A stretch of 64,000 nt of DNA, from assembly GCF_023035815.1 (NCBI RefSeq), contig NZ_CP073159.1:62001-126000 (forward strand). Direction: 5' to 3'. A model generated the notes under the pieces. It was given only the letters and a program-made list of their open reading frames with translations, did no database searches and was not told the DNA's origin. The stretch comes from Borrelia parkeri. Its GTDB lineage: Bacteria > Spirochaetota > Spirochaetia > Borreliales > Borreliaceae. This document shows, one piece after another, positions 28,624 through 39,009 of this stretch. Made by a program: the position numbers and the translations under genes. Each line of letters starts with the position of its first letter. Positions within the stretch are counted from its first letter, which is position 1.

Positions 28624-30363
28624 TTATGCACCTCGAAAATCCAACTTCTTAGAACGTACTAAATCTTTTAAAGTATTTTCTAACTTATTAAATTTTTCTT
28701 CCTTAAAGGGATTAAGATTCATATCCAAAATATTTTGCCTTAGTTCATTTACAAAACTTCTTGCTTCCAATTTATTCTCAAGTTTAAAATCAGATTGTAA
28801 AATATCGTAAAGTATATCAAACATATAATTTTGACGTTCAGGACTTACAGCAGTATCAACACTATCGAACGAATTTTGTTGCAAATAACATGCATCCAAA
28901 AGCTCAGATTTTAAATAAACTAAAAAGTCACCAATACTTATACCTTCCTCACCAACAACTTTCATCATCTGATTTATCTCATTCCCTTTTGCCAAAAAAG
29001 ACCTCGCATATTCTGTTTTTTCAGATTCAACAACCCCTTTATACTTACTCCAAGACTCAAGAGGATTAATAGCTGGAAATTTTCTAGCATCTGACCTCTC
29101 TCTTGTAAGACCATGAAAAGCTCCTACAACCTTTAAAGTTGCCTGAGTGACTGGTTCTTCAAAATTACCTCCAGCAGGACTTACAGAACCACCCACAGTT
29201 ACAGAACCAACATTACCATCATTTAAAACAACAATACCTGCCCTTTCATAAAACGATGCAATAACAGATTCAAGATAAGCAGGAAATGCCTCTTCACCTG
29301 GTATTTCCTCAAGACGCCCTGACATCTCTCTCATAGCCTGAGCCCATCTTGAAGTTGAATCTGCCAGTAAAAGTATATCAAGACCCATTTGCCTATAATA
29401 TTCACCAATAGTAATAGCTGTATACACTGATGCTTCACGAGCAGCAACTGGCATAGAAGAGGTATTGCAAATAATACATGTCCTCTCCATTAAAGCTTTA
29501 CCTGTCCTTGGATCTATAAGCTCAGGAAATTCTTTAAGGGTTTCTACTACTTCACCTGCCCGTTCACCACAAGCAGCAATAATTACAACATCAACATCAG
29601 CATTACGACTTGTAACTTGTTGAAGAACTGTTTTTCCAGCACCAAAAGGCCCAGGAATACAAAATGTACCACCCTTTGCAACCGGGAAGAACGTATCTAT
29701 TATTCTTGTTTGAGTTACCATAGGCTCACTAGGAATAAGTCTATCTTTATAACTGGTAATTGGAACTTTAACAGGCCAATGAAATGACATAGTGATGATA
29801 TGCCTACCCCCAGCATCATTTTCAATAACAGCAATTTTATCATCTACAGTATAATTTCCATCACTAACGATCTCCACAATTTTGTAAGAATCTTTTCTAT
29901 AAAATGGAATCATAATTTTGTGCTTAATTGTACCTTCAACAACAAATCCAAGATAATCTCCTGCAACAACAATATCTCCAACCTTTGCAGTTGTATTAAA
30001 ACTCCATTTCTTACTCCTATCAAGTGCACTTAAGTACAAGCCTCTCTCCAAAAAAAAACCACATTGAGCAGCAAGTTCTGACAATGGATTTTGAAGACCA
30101 TCATACACCTGACTTAAAAGACCAGGACCAAGTTCAACAGTTAAAAGCTTATCCGTAAATTCAATATCATCTCCAACGGCAATTCCCTTAGTCATTTCAA
30201 ACACTTGAGCATCAACTTCCCCATCTCTAATACGAATTATCTCTGCTTTTAAACTGCGTCCACCGGTTTTAATAAAAACAATCTCATTCATGGAAACTGT
30301 ACCAACTATCTCAATAGTAACCAAATTTCCAATAACTCCCACTACTTTTCCTCTAGCTTCCAT
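28624..30363 (-). CDS. ntpA: V-type ATPase subunit A (catalytic head subunit)
   Basis: 579 residues. Walker A is GPFGAGKT (238-245); the catalytic Glu lies in the ACGERAGEV block. The non-homologous region specific to A subunits (about 110-185) is present, including the EGTIKHKIMIP stretch. DSTSRWAQAMREMSGRLEE is the family signature. In Borrelia, with no respiratory chain, the enzyme most likely runs as an ATP-driven ion pump. The gene is flanked by the DUF2764-like gene upstream (11 bases) and ntpB downstream (abutting). Confidence 0.96.
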   Translation of the reverse strand: MEARGKVVGVIGNLVTIEIVGTVSMNEIVFIKTGGRSLKAEIIRIRDGEVDAQVFEMTKGIAVGDDIEFTDKLLTVELGPGLLSQVYDGLQNPLSELAAQCGFFLERGLYLSALDRSKKWSFNTTAKVGDIVVAGDYLGFVVEGTIKHKIMIPFYRKDSYKIVEIVSDGNYTVDDKIAVIENDAGGRHIITMSFHWPVKVPITSYKDRLIPSEPMVTQTRIIDTFFPVAKGGTFCIPGPFGAGKTVLQQVTSRNADVDVVIIAACGERAGEVVETLKEFPELIDPRTGKALMERTCIICNTSSMPVAAREASVYTAITIGEYYRQMGLDILLLADSTSRWAQAMREMSGRLEEIPGEEAFPAYLESVIASFYERAGIVVLNDGNVGSVTVGGSVSPAGGNFEEPVTQATLKVVGAFHGLTRERSDARKFPAINPLESWSKYKGVVESEKTEYARSFLAKGNEINQMMKVVGEEGISIGDFLVYLKSELLDACYLQQNSFDSVDTAVSPERQNYMFDILYDILQSDFKLENKLEARSFVNELRQNILDMNLNPFKEEKFNKLENTLKDLVRSKKLDFRGA

Positions 30364-30374
30364 TCAAATTCCCT

Positions 30375-30920
30375 TTAAAAACTTTTACTCATTTGCATAC
30401 TTAATTTTTGACAAATATCATCAAAATTCTTCTCACCTATCTCTTCTATAAAGAGACTTTTTCTTGAAACTAACATTAACTTTAACAAATAAATTACCAA
30501 TTTTTCAAAATTAAAATCATTTCCCACTTCAAGTTCTGTTAAAAACTGCCACTTTAACATATCAAGTCCTAATTCTACCTCAAAAGGATTTTCCTTAAGA
30601 CAAAGCGGTTTTAAAATTCCTAAATAATAACTAGAAAAATAAGGAGATTCTAAATACACATCTCTTGAAAATCCCAACTTTTCAGCTCTAATAGTTGCCA
30701 AAGTATATCTTATCATTTCTTCAAATTCAAGAAATTGATCAATTACCTTCAAATTCCCCCTAACAAACCTAGATTCTGAAAAATCCTTTAGACAAAGAAA
30801 ATCTTCCCTGCTTAAAGCAATCTCAATATTATCAAAAAAACCTGAAATACTCTCCCCATTACCAATTTTTAAATCAAGATAAGGTAATGACGATATAACA
30901 TAGTAATATGGACTTAACAT
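30375..30920 (-). CDS. DUF2764-like V-ATPase-associated protein
   Basis: A 181-residue, helix-rich soluble protein starting [15 protein letters not shown], the pattern of the DUF2764 proteins found in the V-ATPase operons of spirochaetes and some Bacteroidetes between the E and A genes. Its position, where other operons carry the C subunit, suggests it replaces or diverges from C, the cap that couples the central stalk to the ring. That link is by context, not by a motif. Spacers of about 10 bases on each side make it part of the operon. Confidence 0.72.
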   Translation of the reverse strand: MLSPYYYVISSLPYLDLKIGNGESISGFFDNIEIALSREDFLCLKDFSESRFVRGNLKVIDQFLEFEEMIRYTLATIRAEKLGFSRDVYLESPYFSSYYLGILKPLCLKENPFEVELGLDMLKWQFLTELEVGNDFNFEKLVIYLLKLMLVSRKSLFIEEIGEKNFDDICQKLSMQMSKSF

Positions 30921-30930
30921 ACTACATCTC

Positions 30931-31527
30931 CTAAATCAACTTTATAACTTCTTTAAACCTTGGATTTAAATATTCAAAAAGAATATCAGCAACAGTTTCT
31001 GATGTAAAATCATAATACAAATTTCCATCTCTTTGTTGAATTTTAAAACCTTTACTTATTCCTTCAAAAGGTTTAATCTCAATTGCATCATCAAGCCTAT
31101 TTCCTATCCTTGCTCTTAAAACAGATAATAAATTAGAAAAATCAGATTCATTAAGTATTATATCTATCTTATCGTTTTTACTCCAAATATCTACAACCTT
31201 AATAATAAGGTCCCTCAAAAAATTATCATCATAAACTCTAGAAACAGAATCCTTTAAAGCAGTCTTAAAAAGAGATTTAATATTTTTTTCAGTACCAATA
31301 ATCAAATCCCTGACTGCTTGACGAGATGCCTCAAGAGAATGTCTTTTATACTCATTAGCTTCCGCTTCAGCTTGCATTTTTAAGTCCTTAGCATCACTCT
31401 CAGCTTTTAAAACAATAGCTTCAGCATCCCTCTTTGCATTAAGAATAATCTCATTTGCTAATTTTTCAGCTTCCTCAAGTCCATCTTTTTTAATTTTATT
31501 TATCAGATCTTTAACTTCAAACTGCAC
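30931..31527 (-). CDS. ntpE: V-type ATPase subunit E (peripheral stalk)
   Basis: 198 residues, first gene of the operon. The N-terminal half is a long charged coiled coil rich in Ala, Glu and Lys ([16 protein letters not shown] and the following [10 protein letters not shown] regions), and the C-terminal half is the globular E head-binding domain. It starts with GTG at 31527, with AAGGAG 5 bases upstream. It has its own extended -10 promoter about 65 bases ahead. Confidence 0.9.
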   Translation of the reverse strand: MQFEVKDLINKIKKDGLEEAEKLANEIILNAKRDAEAIVLKAESDAKDLKMQAEAEANEYKRHSLEASRQAVRDLIIGTEKNIKSLFKTALKDSVSRVYDDNFLRDLIIKVVDIWSKNDKIDIILNESDFSNLLSVLRARIGNRLDDAIEIKPFEGISKGFKIQQRDGNLYYDFTSETVADILFEYLNPRFKEVIKLI

Positions 31528-31591
31528 TAGAACTCCTTAATATACAAAAAAAATAACTCAAAATACTTAATAAACAAATCTTTCAATAAAA

Positions 31592-31600
31592 AGTATAACA
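31592..31600 (-). promoter_or_regulatory. V-ATPase operon promoter, extended -10
   Basis: Minus strand TG-T-TATACT, with the hexamer at 31592-31597. Predicted start near 31585, leader about 58 bases to the GTG of the E subunit. The -35 region is only A/T-rich. Confidence 0.55.
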
Positions 31601-31637
31601 ATAAATTTTCAATTATTAAAAGCCAAAGTATTGAGAA

Positions 31638-32033
31638 TCATACACCACTAAAAAAATCTCCTATAATTTTATAAACATTAATATCATGAACTATAGAAAG
31701 TTTTTTTCCTGGAAATCTTTCTTTAAGCTTTTCACCAAAAACATTAATACCCCTTTCTATAACCCTGTTACTAAATTCTACATCGACTATATCAAGAGTT
31801 ATTATTTCAATAATGACTAAATACCCTCTTCCAAATTTAGAACCATATCCAAGGGTAAAAGAAGTAGTAACACGAAAAAGCCCATCCAAAAGTCCATTAG
31901 CTGCCTTACCTCTAGAGAGCCTACTTGGATGCACTTTATAAGAATTACCAAATTCATCTTCAAGAACACAATCAACATCAAGACAGATCTTAAACAATGC
32001 ATTCTCAAATTCTTCAAACCTTGATATACCCAT
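31638..32033 (-). CDS. Conserved protein of unknown function downstream of mutS2
   Basis: 131 residues, soluble, mixed alpha/beta, no signal peptide. I recognise no family; motifs such as HPSRLSRGKAANGLLDG and GYGSKFGRGYLV look conserved but uninformative. The ATG abuts the mutS2 stop, so it is certainly read from the same transcript. Its 3' end is followed by the V-ATPase promoter region, which separates the two operons. Confidence 0.7.
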   Translation of the reverse strand: MGISRFEEFENALFKICLDVDCVLEDEFGNSYKVHPSRLSRGKAANGLLDGLFRVTTSFTLGYGSKFGRGYLVIIEIITLDIVDVEFSNRVIERGINVFGEKLKERFPGKKLSIVHDINVYKIIGDFFSGV

Positions 32034-34370
32034 TTAAAATTCTACTATTGTTTTTCCAACGCCTCCATCACTTGGATGAGCAAAATAATATTTTTTAACA
32101 AATTTTACATCTCTTAAGAATGCATGTATTCCTTCCATAAGAAGACCTTCTCCTTTGCCATGAATAATCTCAAATTTACAAACATTCCTCAGTAACATAT
32201 TATCTATTTTCCTATTTAAAAAGTCTATAGCCTCAACCACTCTCATTCCCCTAATATCAACAGTTAAACTCAATTCATCATCTTGACCCTCAAAAGAAAA
32301 ACTAAAATTTTTATCACGATCATTTTTAGACTTCTTATTATCCAATATTTTCTCTAAATTAGAAGATGAAACCGTAATATTAAAAACACCAGTATTTACA
32401 ATAAACCCTTTTTTAGTAACACCTATTATTTCTCCTGAAGCATTTGACCCAGCAACTCGAACCTTATCACCCACCCTAAATTCAATCTTAGTGTCAATCT
32501 CTTGATTAAGCAATCTAATTTTAGTAGTTTTGGTAATTATATTATCTGTAATATTAGATATAAATTCCTTATTTTTAGTAGTACAAACACTACCCTCTTT
32601 TATCTCTCTAACTAAATTTTCTAAAATTTTCCTTGAATTTGTTAAAAATTCTTTCTGCTCATTTATCAATCTCTCTTCCAAATCTTTTTCTTTCAAGATA
32701 ATATTATTACGAATATTATTAATCTCGATTTCCTTAAGTTCAATAAGCTTAAGCTTTTCTTTTAATTCCTCTTCAAGTAAATGAATTTCCTGCTCCTTTT
32801 TTGTAAGTCTTTCCAATATTTCATTAACTTCCGTCTTATTAGATGAATGAATCTCTTTAGCTCTAAGTACTATATTAGAATCAATAGCAGACTTACTTGC
32901 AACACTAAAAGCAAAGCTTTCACCTGGAACAGAAAATATTAAATTATAATTAGGTTCCATTTTATCTAAATCCATCTGCATAGAAGCATTAACAACAAAT
33001 TCATGGGTGTATGCAAAATATTTAAGAGCATTGTAATGAGTCGAAATAATAACACAAGAATTAATATTAATTAAATGCTCAAGAACAGCTACAGCTAATG
33101 CTTGTCCTTGTTCAATATCAGTACCTGAACAAAATTCATCAAATATTAACAGGCTATCTCTTGTTGCATACTTTAAAATATAAGCAATATTATTCATATG
33201 ACTTGAAAAAGTTGAAAGTGAATTTGTAATTGATTGATCATCTCCAATATCAACTAAAATATTATCAAAAATCTTAAAAGTACTAGACTCATCAACTGGA
33301 ACAGGAATTCCAAATTGAAACATAGCGCTCAAGAGAGCAACTGTTTTCAAAGTTGCCGTCTTACCACCAGCATTAGGACCTGTAATAACTACAACTTTAT
33401 TGTTTAAAGGACAAAAATTTATAGATTTTGCATGCTGTATTAAAGGATGACGGGCATTGATAATATTAATATTACTATCAAATTTAGGAAACACTCCTTG
33501 ATTTCTTATTCCATAAATTGCTCTGGCCTTTAGAGAATCATAATATAAAAATTTATTATAAAGAGCTTTTAAAAGAACAATATGTTTGCGAATCTCATCT
33601 GAGAGTTCTTGCAGAATTTTTAAAACTATACGCGTTTTTTCAAAACTTAAAAACCCTAATCTATTATTCTCACTCACTATATCATTTGGTTCAATATAAA
33701 ATGTTTCACCAGATGATGAAATAGATATAATATTACCCTTGATTTTATTTTTAAAACTAGATTTAAGTGCAATAGTATATTTGCCTGATTTATAATAAAT
33801 AAGCGTAGAGGTTAAATATTGCGAATTTAAGCTTATTATCTGCTTGAGCTGTTTTTCAATTTTTTTATCTAAATTTCTAATTTCAAAATCAATCTCATCA
33901 TAATTTTTGACAACACCTCGTTTTATTTTAAGTTCATCAAGATCAATATACTTACATAAAGTCTCTAATAAATGCTTTAAACTTGGATCTACAAATAATA
34001 ATTCTTTTAAAATTTCAACTTCATTTTGAATCTTAAATTCATTTCTATCTAAAAAAAGTATTATTCTTAAAACTTCTCTTAGAAAAAAAATAATATTCTT
34101 AATCTCATCAATAGAAATTCTTGAGTTTTCTTTAATAAGTAAAACAATAGAATCACTTATACTCTCAAGACAAGAATTTGGATATTCGTCATAAACTTCA
34201 ATAAGATTTTTGATCAGTTTAACAAAAAAACATACTCGATGAACTTCTTCCTCGGTTTTCAATATTTGTTGCTCACCTAGAAGGTTAACCGTATCTGAAA
34301 TAGCTACGTAAGAAGAAACTGAAGATAATATTTGATAAAAATCAATTTTTTCCAAATATTTCTCTTGCAT
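32034..34370 (-). CDS. mutS2: MutS2 family ATPase/endonuclease
   Basis: About 778 residues from the ATG at 34370 ([15 protein letters not shown], the usual MutS2 beginning). An ATG 8 codons earlier (34394) would overlap rsgA more and adds residues not typical of the family. Walker A is TGPNAGGKT, Walker [13 protein letters not shown], and a long coiled coil separates the ATPase from a KOW-like patch. The C-terminal Smr nuclease domain is complete ([11 protein letters not shown], then [10 protein letters not shown]). MutS2 acts in suppressing recombination and in ribosome-collision splitting in some bacteria; it is not part of mismatch repair. The gene overlaps the rsgA 3' end. Confidence 0.93.
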   Translation of the reverse strand: MQEKYLEKIDFYQILSSVSSYVAISDTVNLLGEQQILKTEEEVHRVCFFVKLIKNLIEVYDEYPNSCLESISDSIVLLIKENSRISIDEIKNIIFFLREVLRIILFLDRNEFKIQNEVEILKELLFVDPSLKHLLETLCKYIDLDELKIKRGVVKNYDEIDFEIRNLDKKIEKQLKQIISLNSQYLTSTLIYYKSGKYTIALKSSFKNKIKGNIISISSSGETFYIEPNDIVSENNRLGFLSFEKTRIVLKILQELSDEIRKHIVLLKALYNKFLYYDSLKARAIYGIRNQGVFPKFDSNINIINARHPLIQHAKSINFCPLNNKVVVITGPNAGGKTATLKTVALLSAMFQFGIPVPVDESSTFKIFDNILVDIGDDQSITNSLSTFSSHMNNIAYILKYATRDSLLIFDEFCSGTDIEQGQALAVAVLEHLININSCVIISTHYNALKYFAYTHEFVVNASMQMDLDKMEPNYNLIFSVPGESFAFSVASKSAIDSNIVLRAKEIHSSNKTEVNEILERLTKKEQEIHLLEEELKEKLKLIELKEIEINNIRNNIILKEKDLEERLINEQKEFLTNSRKILENLVREIKEGSVCTTKNKEFISNITDNIITKTTKIRLLNQEIDTKIEFRVGDKVRVAGSNASGEIIGVTKKGFIVNTGVFNITVSSSNLEKILDNKKSKNDRDKNFSFSFEGQDDELSLTVDIRGMRVVEAIDFLNRKIDNMLLRNVCKFEIIHGKGEGLLMEGIHAFLRDVKFVKKYYFAHPSDGGVGKTIVEF

Positions 34371-35283
34371 AACTCTTATATCTCTTAAGCTCATTTACAA
34401 TCTTTAGATAACTATTGTATCTAACTTCTGAAATTTTAAATCCAATTTGATTCATTATAAAACAATTTGGCTCATTTGCATGCAAACAAGAATTAAATCT
34501 ACAAAAATTATTTAAATCTTTAAATTCTCTAAAATAATATCTAAGCTTAAGAGGTTCTAAGCTTTCAATTCCAAATTCCTTTATTCCAGGAGTATCAATT
34601 ACCACTCCATTATCAGAATGAAAAGCCATAGCATAAACTGTAGTATGTCTCCCTCGTGCATATTTATAAGATATTTCATTTATAGCCTGCGCTGCATTTA
34701 AATCCACCTCATTTATAAGTGAAGATTTTCCAACTCCAGACTGCCCAACAAAAGAAGCTCTTGAATTCTTAATAATTTCCTTTATTTCCTCAATTCCCTG
34801 CAAAGTGATAACAGAAGTTTTAATAACCCTATAACCTAAATTTTCATAAATTTTAATTAGAGTATCAACTTTAGTGCTTATGCCCTCATCAACCTTATTT
34901 ATCAAAATAATAGGAGTAATCCCTTGTTCCTCAGCAACTACCAATGCTCTATCAATAAATGAATTTTTAATCTCAGGAAGATTAGCAGAATTAACAATTA
35001 AAACATTATCTATATTTGAAACAATAACTTGCCTAAGAGCAGCCTTTTTATTATAACGCCAAAGAACACTTTTTCGTTTAAGTCTCTCTTTAATATATAC
35101 CTTGCCCTCATCATAAATATCTCCACAAACAAAATCGCCAGGAACCAAAGGACTATATTCTTTATCCTGAGTATTTAAAACCTTCCCCTTAATAACTCCT
35201 TCATAAATTTCATTGGTATTAACATTAACAATAGAATAAATATTATTCACACCCCAGAGAACCTCAAATCTAAGGTCTTTCAA
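34342..35283 (-). CDS. rsgA: Ribosome small-subunit biogenesis GTPase RsgA
   Basis: A circularly permuted GTPase that checks late 30S maturation. 313 residues: OB-fold first, then G4 INKVD (about 128-132), G1 GQSGVGKS (180-187), G3 DTPGIKEFG (about 230), and the C-terminal zinc site Cys261, Cys266, His268, Cys274. The order G4-G1-G3 confirms the permutation. It starts with TTG at 35283, overlapping the murI stop by 3 bases (TTGA). The 3' end overlaps mutS2 by about 29 bases. Confidence 0.95.
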   Translation of the reverse strand: MKDLRFEVLWGVNNIYSIVNVNTNEIYEGVIKGKVLNTQDKEYSPLVPGDFVCGDIYDEGKVYIKERLKRKSVLWRYNKKAALRQVIVSNIDNVLIVNSANLPEIKNSFIDRALVVAEEQGITPIILINKVDEGISTKVDTLIKIYENLGYRVIKTSVITLQGIEEIKEIIKNSRASFVGQSGVGKSSLINEVDLNAAQAINEISYKYARGRHTTVYAMAFHSDNGVVIDTPGIKEFGIESLEPLKLRYYFREFKDLNNFCRFNSCLHANEPNCFIMNQIGFKISEVRYNSYLKIVNELKRYKSYAREIFGKN

Positions 35284-36044
35284 TTGATTATTCCTTTAAA
35301 ATGCAAACCATATTTTTCACAAAAATTCTTATAGAAATACAAATTTTCATCTTGTGTTAAATAAAAATAACGTATCAAACAATCATCACGACTATCAATG
35401 CTCTTTAATTCTTTAACAAGCTCATTAGTCACATGTTCACGATTCTCATAAACAGGAATTCCTAAAGAATTTTCAATCATATCTTTAATATGCAAATAAT
35501 GTGTACATCCTAAAAAAACTATATTCCGCCTACTAGCTTTAACCTCTAATTTTAAGAAATTTAAATATTTAAGTGCATCTTCCTTAAATTTATCTCCATA
35601 TTCTACAAAATTCACAAGCTCACTTGCAGGTTTTAAAATTAAATCCCAATGATAATCTTTTTCTCTTTGAATAAATTTACTATTAATGGTAGCATGTGTC
35701 GCAATTAAAATAACCCTTTTATATGCAAGCTCTTTTACTAAACAAACTGAAGGCAAAGTATATATTACAGGAAAACTAAAATTTAATTTGTCATATACAC
35801 TAATAGAAGCTGTATTACAAGCAATAACAATGGCAGCAACATTATACATTTGTTCCAGTTTCAAAATTAGTTCTAAAATCTCTTTTAAAAGAAAGTCTGA
35901 GCTCTTTTCACCATAAGGAAAGTTCTTATTATCTGCAATATAGACATAATTTCTCTTAACAAGCCTTTTGCTTATATACTCAAAATAAGAAAGTCCACCA
36001 ACACCCGAATCAAAAACAACTATAACACTCTTTAAATTGCTCAT
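35280..36044 (-). CDS. murI: Glutamate racemase
   Basis: Makes D-glutamate for peptidoglycan. 254 residues. Both catalytic cysteines are present: Cys76 in ACNTAS and Cys180 in LGCTH, with Asp12-Ser13 in VFDSGVGG and the adjacent His182. It is the first gene of the murI-rsgA-mutS2 transcript and has a good sigma70-type promoter just upstream, giving a leader of about 12 bases with no clear Shine-Dalgarno. Confidence 0.95.
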   Translation of the reverse strand: MSNLKSVIVVFDSGVGGLSYFEYISKRLVKRNYVYIADNKNFPYGEKSSDFLLKEILELILKLEQMYNVAAIVIACNTASISVYDKLNFSFPVIYTLPSVCLVKELAYKRVILIATHATINSKFIQREKDYHWDLILKPASELVNFVEYGDKFKEDALKYLNFLKLEVKASRRNIVFLGCTHYLHIKDMIENSLGIPVYENREHVTNELVKELKSIDSRDDCLIRYFYLTQDENLYFYKNFCEKYGLHFKGIIN

Positions 36045-36062
36045 AAGTCTTACTTAACTCTA

Positions 36063-36091
36063 AGTATAAAAATTAATTTATTCTCTTTCAA
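36063..36091 (-). promoter_or_regulatory. murI promoter
   Basis: Minus strand: -35 TTGAAA (36086-36091), exactly 17 bases, -10 TATACT (36063-36068). It is the best sigma70-like promoter seen in the window. Predicted start about 12 bases before the murI ATG. Confidence 0.7.
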
Positions 36092-36146
36092 TGACAATTG
36101 ATAATATTTATAACATAACAAACTTTCAAACTATCATAGTTTAAAT

Positions 36147-36152
36147 TATAAT
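36147..36152 (+). promoter_or_regulatory. asnS -10 element
   Basis: TATAAT, 34 bases before the asnS ATG. The -35 region (TTTCAA at 36124-36129) is a poor match. GAAGGGG serves as the Shine-Dalgarno. It is divergent from the murI promoter. Confidence 0.5.
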
Positions 36153-36185
36153 TATTATTAATACCAAATTATAGAAGGGGCAAAT

Positions 36186-37571
36186 ATGCATAGAAGCATC
36201 AAAGAAATTTTAAATAATCCTATACTAGACAGTATAATCACAGTGAAAGGATGGATTCGCACAAAACGCAGTAATGGTAAAATCTCATTTGTAGAAATTA
36301 ATGACGGCTCAAATATTAAAGGAATTCAAGCGATCATTGATGAAGAAGATCCTCTATTTGAAAAAAAAGAATTTAAAAAGCTCACAACAGGTGCCAGTAT
36401 ATCATTAACCGGAATCTTAATCTTAAGCCCAGCAAAAGGACAAACCTATGAAATCAAAACAACAAATTTTAATATAATTGGAGAAGCAGATCAAGAAACA
36501 TATCTTTTACAAAAGAAAAGGCACACCTTTGAATTTTTAAGAGAAATCCCTCATTTAAGAATTCGTACTAACACATTTGGGGCTGTGGCCAGAATTAGAA
36601 ATCAAATTTCTTATAAAATTCATGAATATTTTCAAAAAAATGGATTTTTATACATACATACCCCAATTATTACATCAAATGACGGAGAAGGGGCTGGTGA
36701 AATATTTCGTGTATCTACCTTAGATTTTAATAGCATTACAAACGGAAAAGAAGTTGACTTTAAAGATGATTTCTTTGGTAAACAAGCATTCCTTACAGTA
36801 ACTGGACAACTGCATGGCGAAGCTTATGCAATGGCTTTATCAAAAATATATACATTTGGACCAACATTTAGAGCAGAAAATTCTAACACAACACGCCATG
36901 CCTCAGAATTTTGGATGATTGAACCTGAGATGGCATTCTTTACACTTGAAGACAATATCAATTTAGCAGAAGATTTTCTTAAGTACATTTTAAAAGAGAC
37001 TTTAAATAATTGTAATCAAGATATGGAATTTTTTGATAATTTCATTGAAAAAGGCTTAATCAAAAAAATTGAAGATGTCATAAACTCTAACTTTGAAGTT
37101 ATTACATATACCCAAGCAATTAAAAAACTTGAAAATGCAACAAAAACATTTGAAATAAAACCTTATTGGGGAATGGATTTACAAACAGAACATGAAAGGT
37201 ATTTAACAGAAGAAATCATCAAAAAACCTGCCATAGTTATTGATTATCCAAAAGAATTTAAAGCATTTTACATGAAGATGAATGAAGACGGCAAAACTGT
37301 TAAAGGAATGGATATTTTAGTTCCACGCATCGGAGAAATAATTGGAGGCAGTGAAAGAGAAGATAATTTGGATAAGTTGAATAAAAGAATAAAAGAGCTA
37401 AATTTAGAAATAGAAACTCTTAATTGGTACTTAGACTTAAGGAGATTTGGATCAACTCCTCATTCTGGATTTGGACTTGGACTTGAGAGATTAATACAAT
37501 ATATAACAGGAATGGCCAATATTAGAGATGTCATACCATTTCCAAGGACTCCTAAAACTCTTTATTTCTAA
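36186..37571 (+). CDS. asnS: Asparaginyl-tRNA synthetase
   Basis: Class II synthetase charging tRNA-Asn. 461 residues: OB-fold anticodon domain (TVKGWIRTKRS near 18-28), then the class II core with motif 2 FRAENSNTTRHASEFWMIE and motif 3 GFGLGLERLIQY at the C-terminus. The HASEFWMIEPEMAF element is typical of AsnRS rather than AspRS. It is followed 23 bases later by a small secreted-protein gene, probably on the same mRNA. Confidence 0.95.
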   Translation: MHRSIKEILNNPILDSIITVKGWIRTKRSNGKISFVEINDGSNIKGIQAIIDEEDPLFEKKEFKKLTTGASISLTGILILSPAKGQTYEIKTTNFNIIGEADQETYLLQKKRHTFEFLREIPHLRIRTNTFGAVARIRNQISYKIHEYFQKNGFLYIHTPIITSNDGEGAGEIFRVSTLDFNSITNGKEVDFKDDFFGKQAFLTVTGQLHGEAYAMALSKIYTFGPTFRAENSNTTRHASEFWMIEPEMAFFTLEDNINLAEDFLKYILKETLNNCNQDMEFFDNFIEKGLIKKIEDVINSNFEVITYTQAIKKLENATKTFEIKPYWGMDLQTEHERYLTEEIIKKPAIVIDYPKEFKAFYMKMNEDGKTVKGMDILVPRIGEIIGGSEREDNLDKLNKRIKELNLEIETLNWYLDLRRFGSTPHSGFGLGLERLIQYITGMANIRDVIPFPRTPKTLYF

Positions 37572-37594
37572 TAAAAAGTTTTAGGAGGAAACAA

Positions 37595-38173
37595 TTGCAA
37601 ATAAAAATTTTATGTCAAATAACATTAATGCTGATAGCATTGATGTTATTTTCAAATGAAAAATTTGAAAATAATTTAAAAATATTTTCAAATATAGAAA
37701 AAGAAATCACAGGTAAAAAATCAAATTATCAATACAGTAAAGAAAAGCCCAGGATTAACAAATCCAATAAAATAAACTATCCACACAAAAAAACAGACTA
37801 TCATCATAACATTATAAGAAAAAAAGATATAAATCTACAAATTGATAAAACTAATAAAAAGCAAGATGTACAAAAACCCATAAACAATATCGTACAAATA
37901 AGAAAATCTAACAAAATATATTATCCTCAAGACAAAAACAACATACAAACATCCAAATCAAAGAAAAATATATGGTATAACATCAAAGTCTATGCAACTC
38001 ATACGAAAGATAGATTTAAAAAAATAAAAGCACTAAATAAAATAAATACACAAATAGAAAATAATTTTGCTTTAATTGGTCCAATCTTAGAAGATTATTT
38101 AGGAGAAATAACAAAAGCTTTACACGTCATAGGATATAGTGAACTAGAATATATCAAAGTCGAGCAAAACTAA
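37595..38173 (+). CDS. Secreted, very basic protein of unknown function
   Basis: 192 residues starting with TTG at 37595, chosen because AGGAGG lies 6 bases upstream. Residues about 6-19 are a hydrophobic signal (LCQITLMLIALMLFS). The central part (about 35-130) is dominated by Lys, Asn, Ile and Tyr, looks disordered, and repeats short blocks such as RKSNKIYYP and NKSNKINYP. The last 60 residues may be helical. No family recognised. The stop overlaps the stop of the convergent phosphoribosyltransferase gene by 4 bases. Confidence 0.65.
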   Translation: MQIKILCQITLMLIALMLFSNEKFENNLKIFSNIEKEITGKKSNYQYSKEKPRINKSNKINYPHKKTDYHHNIIRKKDINLQIDKTNKKQDVQKPINNIVQIRKSNKIYYPQDKNNIQTSKSKKNIWYNIKVYATHTKDRFKKIKALNKINTQIENNFALIGPILEDYLGEITKALHVIGYSELEYIKVEQN

Positions 38174-38760
38174 AGTTTGCTAGACAAAAATTTTAAAATA
38201 TCATTCAGTTCATCATCTAAATTAAAAAAACTCAATTTATACTCATCTTTTGATAAGCCTATTAATTCATGATTGCTGTAATGTATCCAGGTATTTAGCT
38301 CATCTTCACTTGAATATTTATTAACATAATAATCAGGTTTATAATCCACATATCCACGTTCCTTATAATCATAAACAGCAATCTTAACATTTTGACTATC
38401 TATTCCTCTCTTTAAAACTTCTTCTCGCAAATGAATAATTGTACGACCAGTATCAAAAATATCATCAACAAATAAAACATTATCCCCTGCTCTTAAATAT
38501 TTTGGATCATAAGTCCATCCATCTATCATTATTTTTTTTTGCTTATTTGAAATATCATATGATCTTGCAACAACAGCAGCATAAAGAAGAGGTTTTTCTA
38601 GCTTAATAAATTTAAAGAATTCACTAATAATATTACCAAGATAAGCTCCTCCTCTTAAAGAGACATACATAATATCAGGAATAAATCCATTTTTATAAAT
38701 TTTATAAGCAAGCTTAAGACCATTTATTCTTATCTCTTCATAAGAAACAAATTTTTTCAT
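38170..38760 (-). CDS. Purine-type phosphoribosyltransferase
   Basis: 196 residues with the type I PRTase fold. The PRPP-binding motif is VLFVDDIFDTGRTI (around 92-105), preceded by a YVSLRGGAYLGN loop that binds pyrophosphate. It resembles hypoxanthine/guanine or xanthine PRTases. Borrelia cannot make purines de novo, so salvage is the expected role, but the base specificity cannot be read here. It is monocistronic in appearance, with a 250-base gap upstream. Confidence 0.85.
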   Translation of the reverse strand: MKKFVSYEEIRINGLKLAYKIYKNGFIPDIMYVSLRGGAYLGNIISEFFKFIKLEKPLLYAAVVARSYDISNKQKKIMIDGWTYDPKYLRAGDNVLFVDDIFDTGRTIIHLREEVLKRGIDSQNVKIAVYDYKERGYVDYKPDYYVNKYSSEDELNTWIHYSNHELIGLSKDEYKLSFFNLDDELNDILKFLSSKL

Positions 38761-38957
38761 TAAAATAACACCTCAAAACGCATAAAAACTAAGATTTATC
38801 TCAAAATTGACCATTTGCATTAAAATAAATATATTTGCTACTCTTGCAAGCACTCAACATTCATATTACTCATATTTAATTAAAAACAAAACTCATTAAT
38901 ATAAACAATACCTCTTTTCCTAAAACAATTAAACATAAATTCTTAGTTAGAATTAAA

Positions 38958-38988
38958 TAGGCTTAAAGAATGGATATCTTTAAGCCTA
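38958..38988 (-). terminator. htrA terminator hairpin
   Basis: Perfect 12-bp stem TAGGCTTAAAGA/TCTTTAAGCCTA with a 7-base loop, 21 bases beyond the htrA stop. On the minus strand it is followed by TTTAATT. The rest of the 38761-39009 gap is A/T-rich without other clear elements. Confidence 0.65.
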
Positions 38989-39009
38989 AACTAAAAATAA
39001 AGTTTATTA

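Noticed and set aside
32530-32784. 84-residue plus-strand ORF inside mutS2
   Set aside because: Ser/Leu-rich mirror of the coiled-coil coding region; no start signal.
38761-39009. Possible small RNA or tRNA in the gap upstream of the phosphoribosyltransferase
   Set aside because: Apart from the htrA terminator hairpin I found no cloverleaf, conserved TTC-type loop or other structured element.
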